DNA of 64,000 bases from Aquanectria penicillioides (lineage: Eukaryota > Ascomycota > Sordariomycetes > Hypocreales > Nectriaceae): NCBI GenBank assembly GCA_003415625.1, contig PYIU01000005.1:935001-999000 (forward strand), read 5' to 3'. Below the pieces are notes generated by a model that saw only the letters and a list, made by a program, of their open reading frames with translations, did not search any database and was not told the origin of the DNA. Shown here one piece after another: positions 21,372 through 33,322 of the stretch. The stretch's first letter is position 1. The number at the start of each line of letters is the position of its first letter. Position numbers and translations under genes: made by a program.

Positions 21372-21865
21372 GATGTTAGGGATTATTCATTTTAAACAGA
21401 GTTGGAGAAGGTGTGAAAACAACAGATGGCCTTTAGGATCATCACTGCTACTCACACAACACAATCAATGCACGAGCTCTCATGTCCAAGGGGGAAGACA
21501 GGATGAGATGAGAGGAAACCCCATATTACCCATGTCATTTAGATTTTTTTTTCAGAGGATTTCCAGTAGCTTATACACATATTATAACTCCTATCCATGG
21601 GGGCGGTTGCCTCCGTAATGCTTCCATTGCCGAGGAGTACTTTTCATATTTCAACACAGCAGTTGGACTATTCCTGAACCAGGCGCAGTTTTGGGTATAA
21701 TGGCCTGATCCGGTCCGCAATTGATGTGATGGCGCAAAATTCGAAACGGTCAACAATGCCAATTGCAAAAGTACAGAGAGGTATAACGCGGTTCCAACAC
21801 GTGTCGTCCCATCTGGCGGTGTTGCCAAGCGATGCTCGGTCGCTCTCCGAGTGGTCGTACACCTT
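21372..21865. other. Convergent intergenic spacer
   Basis: This 494-bp region lies between agmatine deiminase and the small minus-strand gene that converges on it. I see no further feature. Confidence 0.4.
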
Positions 21866-22291
21866 TCATTCACTCGCGGGGTAGCCCATGCCCTTCTTCC
21901 ACCACTCGGTGAGCCCTCGAGCCTCCATTTCCTTTGCAAACTCTGCCGTGGACTCCGTCTCGCTGAAGCCTCTCGCCGGCAGCACCATGCCGTTTGGCGC
22001 TTTGGTGCTGCCTCCATCCGCTCTCCTGGACGACTGCAGAGGCGCTGGGCTCGGGCGTATAACGCAGCGAAAATCTTTGTATCTCATGGCTTGAACGACA
22101 GACACCCACTCCGTGAGCGCCGCCTCGTCGCGTGACTCGCCAAACATGATGCCTGGCGACCCGCCGTAGCGGATGAGCACCCAGTCAATGTCAAGTTGCA
22201 TTGCCGCGCGGCGCACGCGTCCGAGCTTCCTGCGGGACGTGATGTGATGTGTGCGGATGAGACAATTGAAAATCGAAGGCGAGCGCGACAT
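21866..22291 (-). CDS. Small conserved-looking hypothetical protein
   Basis: Predicted 141-residue single-exon protein of unknown function. It has the composition of a real, folded protein. Basic N-terminal 30 residues are followed by a compact core with LDIDWVLIRYGGSPGIMFGE, then EAALTEWVSVVQAMRYKDF, and ends with an acidic/amphipathic helix (TESTAEFAKEMEARGLTEWW). I recognise no named domain, signal peptide or membrane segment. The overlapping minus-strand frames lack this organisation. It converges on agmatine deiminase, with the FAD monooxygenase downstream on the map in the same orientation. Confidence 0.55.
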   Translation of the reverse strand: MSRSPSIFNCLIRTHHITSRRKLGRVRRAAMQLDIDWVLIRYGGSPGIMFGESRDEAALTEWVSVVQAMRYKDFRCVIRPSPAPLQSSRRADGGSTKAPNGMVLPARGFSETESTAEFAKEMEARGLTEWWKKGMGYPASE

Positions 22292-22542
22292 TTCTGATCA
22301 ATTTAGAGGTGGTGGTCGTGTGTGCCATGGTGACAATGTGTTTTTTTTTTTTCAGTCAAATTTGGAGGTTGCGACACTACATAGAGTCGCATATGCATCG
22401 GGTCAATGTTTCGCCCCACAGTGTCACACAGTACATTTCAGCCGTGCTCTGAACAAAAGGCACTTGAAATTCATTTTGATATCATTCTTTCCGACGTCTA
22501 AATATTCACACATGATGATATAAAAAAAGAAACGCTTATTAA

Positions 22543-24176
22543 TTAGAGTTTTCCGACAATTCCGCTGGGCAAATCCAGGCCAAACGGCAATCCCTTAGCA
22601 AACTTTCCCTCGTAGGCAACACCTCGGCCCGCAGCGAGCTTCTCCTTGATGTCCTCATACATGTCATAACTGATGGCCGAGTTAGTATTTCGGTGGCAAC
22701 CTCACGGCAGAATGATGGTCGACTTACGCGTTCATTTCCTCAATCGTCAACTTGTTCTTTTCGTCCTCAACCTTGTAAGTGGCCATCTCTTTGTTGTTTG
22801 AGAAGCCTAGTTTCTGTTAGCACGCCATTGTGCAACGCTGATGTTTATGTTCAGACTCACCAATACGCTCGTTGATGTTGTAAGCGGCCTTGGCGGCAGC
22901 AGCCTGCACTCGGGTGGCGCGGGGAAGGCGGACGTCGTTGTAAGCCTTGAGGGACTCTGACACATCGCCCTTGAAGTGGTCCTTGTTGAAGATGATTCCG
23001 AGGGCGGCAGCGTCCTCGATGGCCATGCAGGCACCCTGGCTCTGGTGGGGCATCATCTAGTTTATCGTTAGTTCTGCCACTCGTGCTGCTGCTGATGGGG
23101 CTCATCAATACTTACAGGGTGACCAGCATCTCCGAGGAGGCAGACCATGGACTTCTGAACATAGGGGTAGGGCTGGCTAGAAGGGACAGGTTAGTATCCC
23201 GGTGGAAAGGTAGGCGTAGTGAAGTACTTACTGGACCCAAAGGCGCCAGGGCTGAATCTCCATACCGATGGCAAGGTGGGCGCGGACCTGGGGGTCAAGG
23301 TTGGGATAGGGAGCGAGAAGCTCCTCCACAGGGCGATCCTCGGCACCCCAGCTTTGAGTGGTGTAATCACCGACCTCACGAGGGAAGAAGCAGTAGTATG
23401 AGAGAAGCTTGCCGCCGTTGCAGGGGGACAGGACAATCTTGTCCCACTTGCCCTCCTGGCCACCCCAGTACTCCAGGGCAGCATCTTTGGAGTAGTCGAC
23501 CAATCCAAGCCTGACGGCATCCTCAGTCAGGATGTTGGCGTGGAGGCAGCTAGAGTCGGAAGGCTTCTTTGCGGGGTGGATACCCAGGATGCCACGGACG
23601 ACAGAGCCGATACCGTCGGCACCGATGATGAGCTCGTGCTTAACTGTGACTCCGTTCTCAAAGGTGATGACACCAGTCTCCAGATCAATATCTTTGCACT
23701 AGTTCCAGGGTTTAGCTATCTGATAGACCAAGGCTGGCGAGCGGATACTGTCCTACCTTGTGGTTGACCTCGAGCTTAGCAGGGGTGCCCTCGCCCTCAC
23801 CGAGAGCAGTGTCCTTCAGCATGGCGTGCATGTATTGACGGTGGAACATGTTGTAGACGTATCCCCACTTCTCCTCGTAGTCGTCCAAGTCGTAGACGCT
23901 CACGGGCTCGCCAGTCTTCCAGTCGCGGTTAATCAGCTTCTTCAGGACGACGGGGTCGCCCTTGGAAACATCCACGCCCCATTCGTGCAGCCAGCGGGTA
24001 CCGTTGGCAGCGCAAGAGACCGAGGCGCCAACCTCACCAGCAAAGTCGGCCTTCTCATAGATGGTAACAATGTGGCCGGCTCGTCGCAGGGCAATGGCTA
24101 CCGACATGCCGCCAATACCACCACCAACAACAGCGACGTTGAGTTGGCGCCAACCAGCGGGATCTAGGGAACCCAT
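22543..24176 (-). CDS. FAD-dependent aromatic-ring hydroxylase (salicylate hydroxylase-like)
   Basis: Predicted 449-residue class A flavoprotein monooxygenase that would use NAD(P)H and O2 to hydroxylate an aromatic substrate. Six exons: 23757-24176, 23232-23698, 23116-23176, 22861-23056, 22728-22806 and 22543-22669. Five introns of 54-59 nt all have good borders. The three family fingerprints are present: the dinucleotide-binding VVGGGIGGMSVA near residue 17, the DG motif LIIGADGIGSVVR, and the GD motif LLGDAGHPMMPHQSQGACMA. No signal peptide is seen. The salicylate/3-hydroxybenzoate hydroxylase group is the closest impression, but the same fold occurs in secondary-metabolite tailoring enzymes. 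A Zn2Cys6 regulator gene lies 643 bp upstream in the same orientation, and dienelactone-hydrolase genes lie within 8 kb. Confidence 0.88.
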
Positions 24177-24819
24177 CTTTTCTGTTTTGGTTTATAAATG
24201 GTATAATAGAAGCAAGTATTGAAGGATGGTGATTTGAGTTTGTTGTGTTGATGGTGTCGATGGTGGTGTATTTATTGTTGGATTGTCTGGATCATGAGAG
24301 TCTGGAGAAGAAAGCTTCAAGTTGAGATGCTTCATTCCAAACTTATCTATCTCAAAGCTCGACGCCGTCATGATGCTCCAAGCCGTCACTTTCCGCAACC
24401 TTCAAGGCGCAACCTCTGTCAGTGGCTCACAACTGACGAATCAGGTCACGGTCCGATCACTCATATGATAGCAAAATGGGTTCCGGATCGGATCGTCGGG
24501 TAAGGGCGTGCGTTATCCGCAGATAGTCGGATGATGGATGCGGAACTTCGGATGTCCGAAATGCGCACTCCTCCCTCCCACCCGTCCCTATCAACGTAAT
24601 ATCATCCAAGATTTCCACAAATAATCTGCCCAAGCTTCTCACATCACAACGATTTTGAGTAGAAATAGTGACAGGCCCAGCTTGAAGTTTTGAAATGAGA
24701 CGTGTTGTAGACTCTTTGCCACTCCGACGAAATCATGGCACCGAGCAGCAGAATATTGGGCAATCTCGAAGTTGTCAAAGAAAAAAATCAAACATGATAT
24801 CATTGTGTCGTTTACCCAT
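24177..24819. other. Spacer between regulator and monooxygenase
   Basis: This 643-bp region is the monooxygenase promoter and the regulator 3' end. No gene is seen. Confidence 0.45.
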
Positions 24820-27285
24820 TTAATCTACGAAAAAACTCCTTGGACCCAAAAACGGAAAGTTATCCCATTGCGACAAATCCAAAGCATCCCAACCCGAAAG
24901 AAAATTGCCATCAACATCAGCGAGTGTTTGTTGAAATCCGTTCCAAACGCCACTTTCATCGCAAGCTGCACCCATTGCATCTTTTCCTACAGGATTCCCC
25001 ACGGTTTCTGAAAGACTGTTCAACGTTGACAAACTATCCGTTGCCCGATCCAGCGTGAACAGTCGCCCTACATATTTATTGCCTCCGCGAGATGCCAGTC
25101 TCACGCGCGGCGTCTCAATTGCACTTAGAAGCAGCCCCAAGATTTCGGAGTAGTGAGCTGCTTGAGGACTCTGAATAGCCAAAGTCTCGAGGATTTCTTT
25201 GGCGCTGCGGAACGCCTTTTCGACTTCGTAGTCGGCGTTCCGCTCGGCTACCATAACAAATCCGAGAATAAGGCCAGTAGCGAAGAGCAACGCCCTAGGA
25301 GATATAGTTAGTAAGTTTCGATTATGCAGGGACCTATTCAGGCACACTTACTTCATGATACACATGTTGCCAAGAAGAAGCCCCATCCGATGTGCGTCCA
25401 TGCATGTCTGAATGAGGTAGAGCGCGGCATCCAAACACGCGGAAGCCATCTGCGATGACGATGGCGTGTCCAATCCCGGTCGAGAGCTCAGGGTCGATAT
25501 TAAAATGGGGCGTGTCACCAGTGTAACCGCAAAGTAATACAAACAAGAAATGTGAACGTTGCGGATCGTCTCCGCTTGTGACCGTGTGCTACCCGATATT
25601 GATGAGGATTGGTTCTTGAGATATTCGGGAAGTTCTCGACTCCACTTGTCAATGTCTTCTAGAAGGCGCTCGGCGGCTGCATGCTCCACCGAGTCTTTGC
25701 CGTATAGTTCGTATGCAGCCGTGTTTATGATGCTGCTGATTCGATAGGCCGCAACGAGACCAACCACGTCAGGGTCCGTAGAGACTCCGGGAGACGCCAC
25801 CAGGTCCTTGTCCATTTCGAATCGTAAAGCCAAGGTGGCCGGAGGACGTCCCAGAATGGAGCTGACCAACATGTCCACAATGCAGAGGCTCATCCAGACG
25901 CGGAATCTGAGAGCGAATTACATGTCAGAGACGTATTTTGCAAGCAGAGTTGAAAAACCACCTTACCTGAGCTTGTCCTCCGGGTTTGTAATATCGGAGT
26001 AGGAGTCTCGGCGGTGCAGACCCAGAGCCACAGCCGCCCTCGTAGCAATGCCCAGATAGAGAAAGGCCGTATTTCGACGACAGTGCCCTAGCATGAAAAA
26101 GGTCATGAGGATAAATGCGCGGACCATGTCGACATCCGGGTCTTCGAGCATAGCAGCAAACGAGCGGCGCTGCGCGCGACGGAAGTAATGCTGGCCGACA
26201 TCTTGGGCTGTGCTCGGCGATTTACATTGTGCGCCGAGGGCAATGACGAGATCGATAATTGTCAAGCTGCCGTCGTTTGCGGGTTGTGGCTGATTTGAAG
26301 GGTTGAGAAGGACGTCTACTTCTGAGGAAGCTAGAAGGTCCAAAAATCCGCCAGTCTATGTATGGTTTTGGTCCGGTAAGCCATTGCGCGCTGCGCATTG
26401 AAGCAGAAGACTTACAACTGCACGGTAAATATGATAATAGTCCACTACGTCTTCCTTGGCGAGACCTTGGAGGTCGGGATCTGTTGAAGTGGTGTCTGAT
26501 ACGGTTGGTGCTGTTTCCAGCATATTTTGGCTCTTGTCATTGCGGGTGAACTGGGAAGGGCCAATTTGCTCCTCGACTGTGTCTCTGAGGAATTGCAAGA
26601 AGGATATTGATGCCGCCTCGCCAATGAAGACTATGGGAATTGTGTGTTAGCGGGGTATTTGAGAGAATGCGATACATGATGAGTGTTGGGTGAATATGGC
26701 AAAGCGAATTCAGATGGATGGTGCCTCGGTAGACGTAATGTACCTACCTCGATTTCCACGCAAATTCAACAGCATCCTCGCATGGGGATCATGGCTAAAC
26801 GACAACTTCCGCGCACTTGACGGCGCATTGCTCTGCAGGGCCTCCGGGCTGTCGCGCGACTCGGACGGCGACAGAGGACGGTACTCGTCGGCGTCGTTCC
26901 TGGAGCTCGGGCTCCACACGGCCGGCGACGCTGCTGGGGGCATGGAGCTGTGTCGCTGAGCGCGGTCGGGCCGGTGCTGGTGCTGATGCTGGCTCGGCGG
27001 CGGACCGCTGCGAATGGGCCGATTCTGGGTGGAACGGGAGCTGGCATCGGACGTTGTCGCGACCGACGGAGCCGTGGCCGGGTTCAGGCGTGGGATGGAG
27101 GCGGCCTCGCGGGTTCGTCGCGTGCCCCAGGGCTTGTGGGTGAGGTAGCAAGAGGCCTCGATCCCGCGTTTGGTGCACGCCGTACAGGGCACGGTGGCAC
27201 TGCAGCGCTTCTTGGACACTCGGCAGAAGTTGCAGGCTTCGGCGGCGCGCTGGCGCTGGCTGGGGTGGACCTTGGGTCGCGGCAT
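24820..27285 (-). CDS. Zn2Cys6 transcription factor with fungal-specific regulatory domain
   Basis: Predicted 723-residue nuclear regulator. Five exons: 26748-27285, 26416-26630, 25967-26355, 25352-25906 and 24820-25294. Introns are 117, 60, 60 and 57 nt. The binuclear zinc cluster is at the N-terminus, with cysteines at residues 18, 21, 28, 34, 37 and 46 (spacing 2-6-5-2-8) preceded by basic residues. A disordered Pro/Ser/Gln/His-rich linker follows to about residue 180. The middle-homology domain starts near IDLVIALGAQCKSPSTAQDV and continues through RRSFAAMLEDPDVDMVRAF and ALGLHRRDSYSDITNPEDKL. The last approximately 60 residues are acidic and hydrophobic (NFLSGWDALDLSQWDNFPF), a plausible activation region. 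Adjacency suggests it may control the monooxygenase downstream or the permease upstream. Confidence 0.9.
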
Positions 27286-28353
27286 GTTTGCTTGTGCAAA
27301 AGGCGAGGCCCGCGTATGAGGATGGAGCTGGAGGATGGAGTTGGAATCGGAATATCGAAGCAACCAGGCTTTCGAGCCTCCTCGAAATCCGGTCAAGATC
27401 GGCCTCTTAGCCCTTTTGCAGGACAGCAGCAACGCCCGCCTCCCCGAGGTCCCTCCCGCCAGACCCCTCCGGACCCCTCCAGAACCTGGCAAATGGCTGC
27501 CATGGCTCGTAGCCTCATAGCTTATAGCCTCCTCATAGGTCCATTCGCGTATCTCGCCTGGTAATCTGGGTGCATGCTGCTACCCCGTATCTTTACCCCA
27601 CATCCTGAAGAGGATGGATTCATGCCACATCGGGCTTAGAAGTCTTCCCTATCTCTGCCAAAAGACCCGGCTATCTCGAGCCTTTCCAGGACGGTGTCCG
27701 ACCGTGCAGCCCGGACTGTGCGGGTCCGTCCGGCTTCCGCACCACCAAACTCTCCCGTCCCATCCAAACTCGCCTCCAAGATGCCCTGTAACCAACCCAC
27801 TCATGGCCCTCTCCGCCTCAGTGGGGAGCTCCCAGGACAGGCCCTTTCGCCCTCTGCGGGCAAAACTGTCATAAAGGAAGCGTATCTGCCACTTTGCACG
27901 TGGCTGAAAGGTGCTGAAAGATGCTAGCTGTCTGACTATCGCGGAAATCGCACCATCTTTCTGGTCGGACGCCCGCTTCGCTGAGTTGATGGACGCTGCC
28001 AATGCGTGCCCGGCGTACCATCTGTGCCGATGCCGGCTATGGGCTATCTATCAAGCGAAACTATTGGGACACTACCTCGATCCCATGCCCATGGCAACGC
28101 CCATGAACTCGTCAATCAGGCACATTTAGACAGAATAGGCAGTGATAACGAGCCCGCCAACCGAGTATAACTTCTGCGCGGGCCCCGTTTCCCATGTAAC
28201 CCTGGCTCCAGTCATAATTGCCCATCTCCTCTATCTATTCATCTTGATGCAGTTCGATTCCGCCAGTGTCTTTATTTTGGTGGCTTCTCTTTCATCCACA
28301 GTCTCGTAATCTTCATCCTCTGCGACATTCCTTGTCGCCAATTTCCCCTTACA
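27286..28353. promoter_or_regulatory. Bidirectional promoter of regulator and amino-acid permease
   Basis: This 1.07-kb region is shared by the minus-strand regulator and the plus-strand permease. I see no gene in it. Confidence 0.45.
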
Positions 28354-29978
28354 ATGGGCGCCCCCGACAACAAGAACAACAACAACAACAACACCGGGGC
28401 TGAAATTGCCCCGGAAGGCATTGAGCCCCAAATCATCACCAGCAATGCGCCCAGCGAGAAGGGCCAGATGTACGAAACCCACGAGGTCTTCAAGGACTCG
28501 GCGGATGGCGTCAACTTCAGAACCGTCAGCTGGCAGCGCGCCACCATCATCTTCCTCAAGATCCAGTTCGCCATGAGCATCCTGAGCGTCCCGGGCTCTC
28601 TGGCAACTCTCGGCGCCGTTGGTGGCGCCTTGTCCATTGTCGGATGGGAGGTCCTGAACACCTGTTAGTTTTGCTCTGCCCTCCACTCCGGAATGCCCTC
28701 GGCAATTTTTAACCTGTCTCGAATAGATACTGCTTTGATCCTTGGCGATTTCCGGAATCGGCACCCGGAATGCCACAGTACGTTTCCCACAATCATTGCA
28801 TCAATTGAATGAAAAAAAAAAAAAAATGTCACTAACGATATTACAGCTCTGGCTGACATGTGTGGTCTCCTCTGGGGTCGAGTCGGCAAGGAACTAGTCG
28901 GTCTGCAAATCCTCATTGCCCAAGTTCTCATCACGGCCGCTGGAATTGTCTCTTGCTCAACCGCCTTCAACGCGCTCTCTGAGCACGGAGCCTGCACCGT
29001 CATTTTCAGCTTCGTTTCTACCATCATCATCACCGGTTTCTCATCCGTTCGAACCTTCTCACGCCTCGGATGGCTCACTTGGTTTGGTTTCATGACCTTC
29101 TTCGTCGCCGTCTTCATCTTCGTAGTGGCCGTGACGCAGCAGGATCGCCCTGCTGCAGCCCCTCAGACGGGTGATTTCGACCTGGGATGGGTTGCCATTG
29201 CTTCCCCGAGCTTCGCGGCTGGCATCACTGCCAGTGCCAACATCTTCATCAGCGGCAGCGGGTCTTCCATGTATCTCCCCGTTATCTCCGAGATGAAGCG
29301 TCCTCAAGACTACCGCAAGGCCGCCCTTCTCACCGGTGTGCTGGTTGGCGCCATGTACTTGACCTTTTCGCTGGTCATCTACCGCTGGTGCGGCGTGTGG
29401 CTCACGACGCCAGCCTTCGGTAGTGCTGGAACCCTGTTCAAGAAGATCTCCTACGGAATTGCCTTGCCTGGTTTGGTCATTGGCGTCGGCATTTACCAGC
29501 ACGTTGCGGCCAAGTACATGTTTGTTCGAATCTTGCGTAACTCCCGCCACCTTCAAGAGAACACCGTTGTTCACTGGACAACCTGGCTGGGCTCCAACCT
29601 TCTTCTCGGCGTCCTGGGCTTCATCATTGCCGAAGCCGTCCCAATTCTCAACTATCTGTTGGGTCTCGCGGGTTCTCTTTGCTTTGCCCCTTTTAGTCTC
29701 ATCTTTCCTGCCATGCTTTGGATGTATGATTTCAAATCATACAGAAGTGGAACAGGAGCTGAGAAGATCAAGTATGGCTTCCATATTCTCATTGTACTAA
29801 TCGGTCTCTTCATGGTGATTGGTGGAACGTAAGCACCCCAGACGCCCCTAGCGCTTCGAGAGGCACCAGCTAACTTGATTCTAGATATGGCGTCGCCCTC
29901 TCTATCAAGGATGCGTATGCGAGTGGAATGATAACCAAGGTGTTTGATTGTTCTGATAACTCCGGCACTATCTCCTAG
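28354..29978 (+). CDS. Amino-acid/auxin permease family transporter (neutral/aromatic amino-acid permease, mtr-like)
   Basis: Predicted 478-residue plasma-membrane transporter of the AAAP family. Exons are 28354-28663, 28727-28777 (only 51 nt), 28847-29828 and 29885-29978. The hydrophilic N-terminus has an Asn run and an [17 protein letters not shown] segment, typical of Neurospora mtr-like permeases. About 11 membrane segments follow, starting with [33 protein letters not shown] is recovered by splicing the second intron. Conserved loops such as [16 protein letters not shown] and [14 protein letters not shown] are visible. Members import neutral and aromatic amino acids by proton symport. 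The 69-nt second intron contains a run of A that could confuse sequencing. It shares a promoter region with the Zn2Cys6 gene. Confidence 0.88.
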
Positions 29979-30273
29979 CAAAACTATTGCGAGTCGACTT
30001 TCCAAGGTCTGGAGCATGGCCTTGTTGTCTTCGTACGGCAGTACTGTTGGATAATATTCAAATAGGACAATTCAATATATGTCATTACATGGTCTTTCCA
30101 GTTTATTTCAATGTGCTGTTATTACTAATCTCTTAAATTTAAGGGTCTTGGACGTCAGTGTTGGCGTTTGCCTGCATAAGAATAGTTCCCTTTATCAGGT
30201 AAACCCCCAATCCCAGACATAAACCTTGATATCCTTCGTTGTCCATAATCTCTTCATCAAGCCGGTCTATTAT

Positions 30274-31185
30274 TTACAGCTTAGTCTCATAAACCTTTGT
30301 ATCTACAAGATGGCTATCGAACCAGGCCACGGCCTGTTTGAAAGCCTGCTCCTTCGCAAATCGTTGAACCTTGACGTTGGGGTCGCCGCGAACGGAGAAA
30401 CCGTGGTCGACGCCGGAAAACAGGTTAATCTGGTAAACCTGCTTGGTCTCGATCAGAATCTTTTCAGATTCATGCCTCTTCTCCATGGGGAAGATGTCGT
30501 CCGTCTCTGCGGCGGCAATGGAGAGGGGGCCCGTGATGGCAGCAAGTTCCTCATTCTCAACGAACGATGGGTGGGCAATGAAGCCGCACTCAATTCCACT
30601 CTTGTAGTGGCGTATGACATACTACAGTATTGTTAGCTTTCCTAACCAGCCAGCCATGTTAATTGATATTTTCCTCACCTTGGCGCCGAAGCAGTATCCA
30701 GCAGCTCCAATCCGCTTCATTCCATTCTCCTGCAGGTATTTGATTCCCGAAAGGATAATGGGATCAATAAACTCTACTGTATGCGGGTTATCGCCACTTG
30801 AACCCTTGGCCAACCATCCCATGAGGTCGAAGCCGTCCAGGTTCAGAGGCGCTGGGTCGCCATTGAACAAGTCCAGAACCAAGCAGGTGTATCCCTCTCG
30901 AGCAAAGGCATCGGCCATCAGCTTGCTGTTCTGCCAGATGCCGATAATATCCGGCACGTACAGCAGGCCAATGCCTTCATAGGCCTTTGAGGTGGCAGGG
31001 GTAGCCAAATACCCCTGGATGCCATTATCAAGAGTGACGAGCTTTCCAGTCGGTGTTCCTCTGTGGGGACGGCGAATGAGCCTCCAATCTTGAACTAACA
31101 TCGTTCGTTTTGGGGGGGGGGGGCATTCGACTTACTCGTGGAGGAAGCCGTTGACGCAGCACTGGGCGGGGGGATTGGAGGCCAT
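30274..31185 (-). CDS. Dienelactone hydrolase family protein
   Basis: Predicted 259-residue cytosolic alpha/beta hydrolase. Exons are 31136-31185, 30679-31060 and 30274-30621; introns are 75 and 57 nt. It opens MASNPPAQCCVNGFLHEG, the usual N-terminus of fungal dienelactone-hydrolase proteins. The catalytic triad is visible: nucleophile Cys in AAGYCFGAK (about C140), acid in AAAETDDIFP, and His in GVDHGFSVRG. Bacterial relatives open the dienelactone ring in chloroaromatic degradation. Fungal ones act on various lactones and esters, including polyketide intermediates. The first intron contains a 12-base C run on the coding strand. The gene is divergent from a second dienelactone-hydrolase-type gene, which suggests a related function or an old association. 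Confidence 0.88.
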
Positions 31186-31888
31186 GGCGGAAAAGTCTGT
31201 GACTGGAAAGAAACTTCTTCTTTTTTCCCCTCGCAATCAACAATCAAAATGCTATCAACAGGGCAGAGTTCATCGCAGAGGCATCCATCCGTATTTGGAT
31301 GAATTATTCCGGCGCCGTATCGCGGAGTTCCAAGCCACCGGTCCACGGACCGGAGCCCGGACCGAGCCCAGGCACTAAGGCAATCGGCTAAAGCCCGCCC
31401 ACCGACACAGAGAACAGCCCGATAGGCGAAACAAGGACGAACCATGGATCGGCAATTGGAAAGCAGAAGTGCCAAGCGACGGGCGGCGCTGCCTATCGCA
31501 GGCAGTGGGCCGCTCAATGGCGTCGGACATGGGGACACGGGGACACGACGACACAGTGCGTTGCCCGCTGTCTTATCCCCGAGCGGGGTGCGTTATCCGA
31601 CGTCGCAGCGATGAGCGGTTAACGCACATGGACGAGATATGCAATTGATAAAGGCAAATGTCCATCGGCTTTAGAGATATGCGCTTGCCTCCATCGGACG
31701 GTCCATATCCGGCCGGGATAGGTTTAATTACAACCCAATTGACGGTCGACATTTCGGGGCTGTAGCCAGCCAAGTTGGTCGTGTGTCAAAGCTCTTATTG
31801 AGAATCGAAAACCGAAATTCAAAATAACAACACCCCGGTGGATTTTCACAACGAGCCGTCCACACCCACTGACTGCCATTAACCCACC
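31186..31888. promoter_or_regulatory. Bidirectional promoter between two dienelactone-hydrolase-type genes
   Basis: This 703-bp region lies between divergent genes. No gene is seen in it. Confidence 0.45.
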
Positions 31889-33322
31889 ATGTATCCACCC
31901 AGCTCTCAACCTCCTGCAGCCCTGCCGCAGCCACAGCTGAAGCAGCTCCAGGCTGGCATCTCGTTGCTGTCCCCGCTTTCTCGCCGCGGCCTTGGCCCGG
32001 GCATCATCCTGTTGACTCCCAACTCGACCGAGCTGGTGAGCATCAAGGACGGCGTCCCGGCGCCCTCGGTCAAATGGGCCGAGGAGGGATTCACCGTTGT
32101 AGAAATCCAGGCTGCTGCCCTTGCTGCCGATCCGGCCGTCTTTGCCAAGGCGCTGAGCGCCCTCAAAGAGTGTGACAAGTGCAATGGCACCGACAAGATC
32201 GGCCTCGTTGGTAAGTATTCTGCGGAGCTCGTCGTCAATCCAATGCCGATTTGCTGATAATTCGCATTTCTTCAGCCTACGATCCGCTGTTGTGGCATCA
32301 GGCAATTCCTAGTCTTAGCTCCGTCCCCCAAATCTCAGGAGCCATCATCTACGCCAACGTGGGCGATGACCCCAAGCCCAGCGAGGTCTCATTCCCGGTT
32401 CTCGCACACCTCGCCGGACAAAACTCCAGCCTGCCAACTCGAACAGCCAAGTTCACTGAATACTTTTACCCCTCTCTTCCTTCCTTCAAGTTCGCCACTC
32501 CCTTCACCCCGAGTTCAACTACTCATCCGAGTCGGTATCTCACACCCGCAACTTGACATTCCTCAAGCCCCTGGTCGGCGGGCCTTATTTCGACCTCGAG
32601 GCCATCTGGGATGAGCACACTCACTATGAATTTACCGACCGCTCTGTTGAGCACACCATGGCCACCATGGTTCAGGAACCTTATGTTAATCACATCCCCA
32701 CTGTATGAAAACCCTCTTTGACTCTCCAAGTGTCCGGTTCAAGGCTGACAACTGTCCTCAGATTACCGGTGGTATCGGCCGTGATCGACTCACCAACTTT
32801 TACCGCAACCACTTCATTTTCCAAAACTCGGAAGACACAGATCTGGAGTTGATTAGCCGAACAATCGGCATCGACCGAGTCATTGACGAATTCATATACA
32901 AATGCACCCACAACAAGGCCATTGACTGGCTGTAAGTCCCCACCGGTCTCGCCCTCAATCACCGTCAATCACCTGCTAACTCGCAAAATAGTGTCCCTGG
33001 AATTCCTCCCACCGGGAAATATCTTGAAATTCCCATGACTGCAGTAGTTAATATCAGAGGCGACCGTCTATACCATGAGCATATTGCATGGGATCAAGGA
33101 ACCGTCCTTCGACAGATGGGCCTTCTGCCCGAGTTTCTGCCATTCCCCTACGCGATGCCAGACGGCCGGACCGCAGGAGAAGGGAAGGAGTTTGAATACC
33201 AGCTTCCTGTTGCGGGAGTGGAAACAGCGCTCAAGATGAGAGAGAAGAACTCAACGGAATCCAACACGCTATTTGAATTTAACGTAAGAGAGGTGGACGC
33301 CAACGGAAAGAGCAAGTTGTAA
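31889..33322 (+). CDS. Dienelactone-hydrolase/SnoaL-like two-part protein with an apparent frameshift
   Basis: Exons are 31889-32210, 32276-32702, 32762-32931 and 32992-33322, with ordinary 59-65 nt introns. The first half is a degenerate hydrolase-like domain (GIILLTPNSTELVSIKDG, then IGLVAYDPLLWHQAI across the first splice). The second half is a SnoaL/NTF2-like domain (EHTMATMVQEPYVNHIPT, GGIGRDRLTNFYRNHFIF, VVNIRGDRLYHEHIAWDQ). Fungi have such approximately 420-residue proteins labelled carboxymethylenebutenolidase. Within exon 2 the frame breaks. Reading KFATPF shifts to HPEFNYSSESVSHTRNLTF only if one base is missing between 32504 and 32505, and the uncorrected frame stops at 32554-32556. 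No intron with acceptable borders rescues it without removing expected residues. It is either a sequencing/assembly indel or a recently inactivated gene. It is divergent from a dienelactone hydrolase. Confidence 0.7.

Noticed and set aside
26950..27564. 204-codon plus-strand ORF
   Set aside because: GC-rich shadow of the Zn2Cys6 first exon and its promoter.
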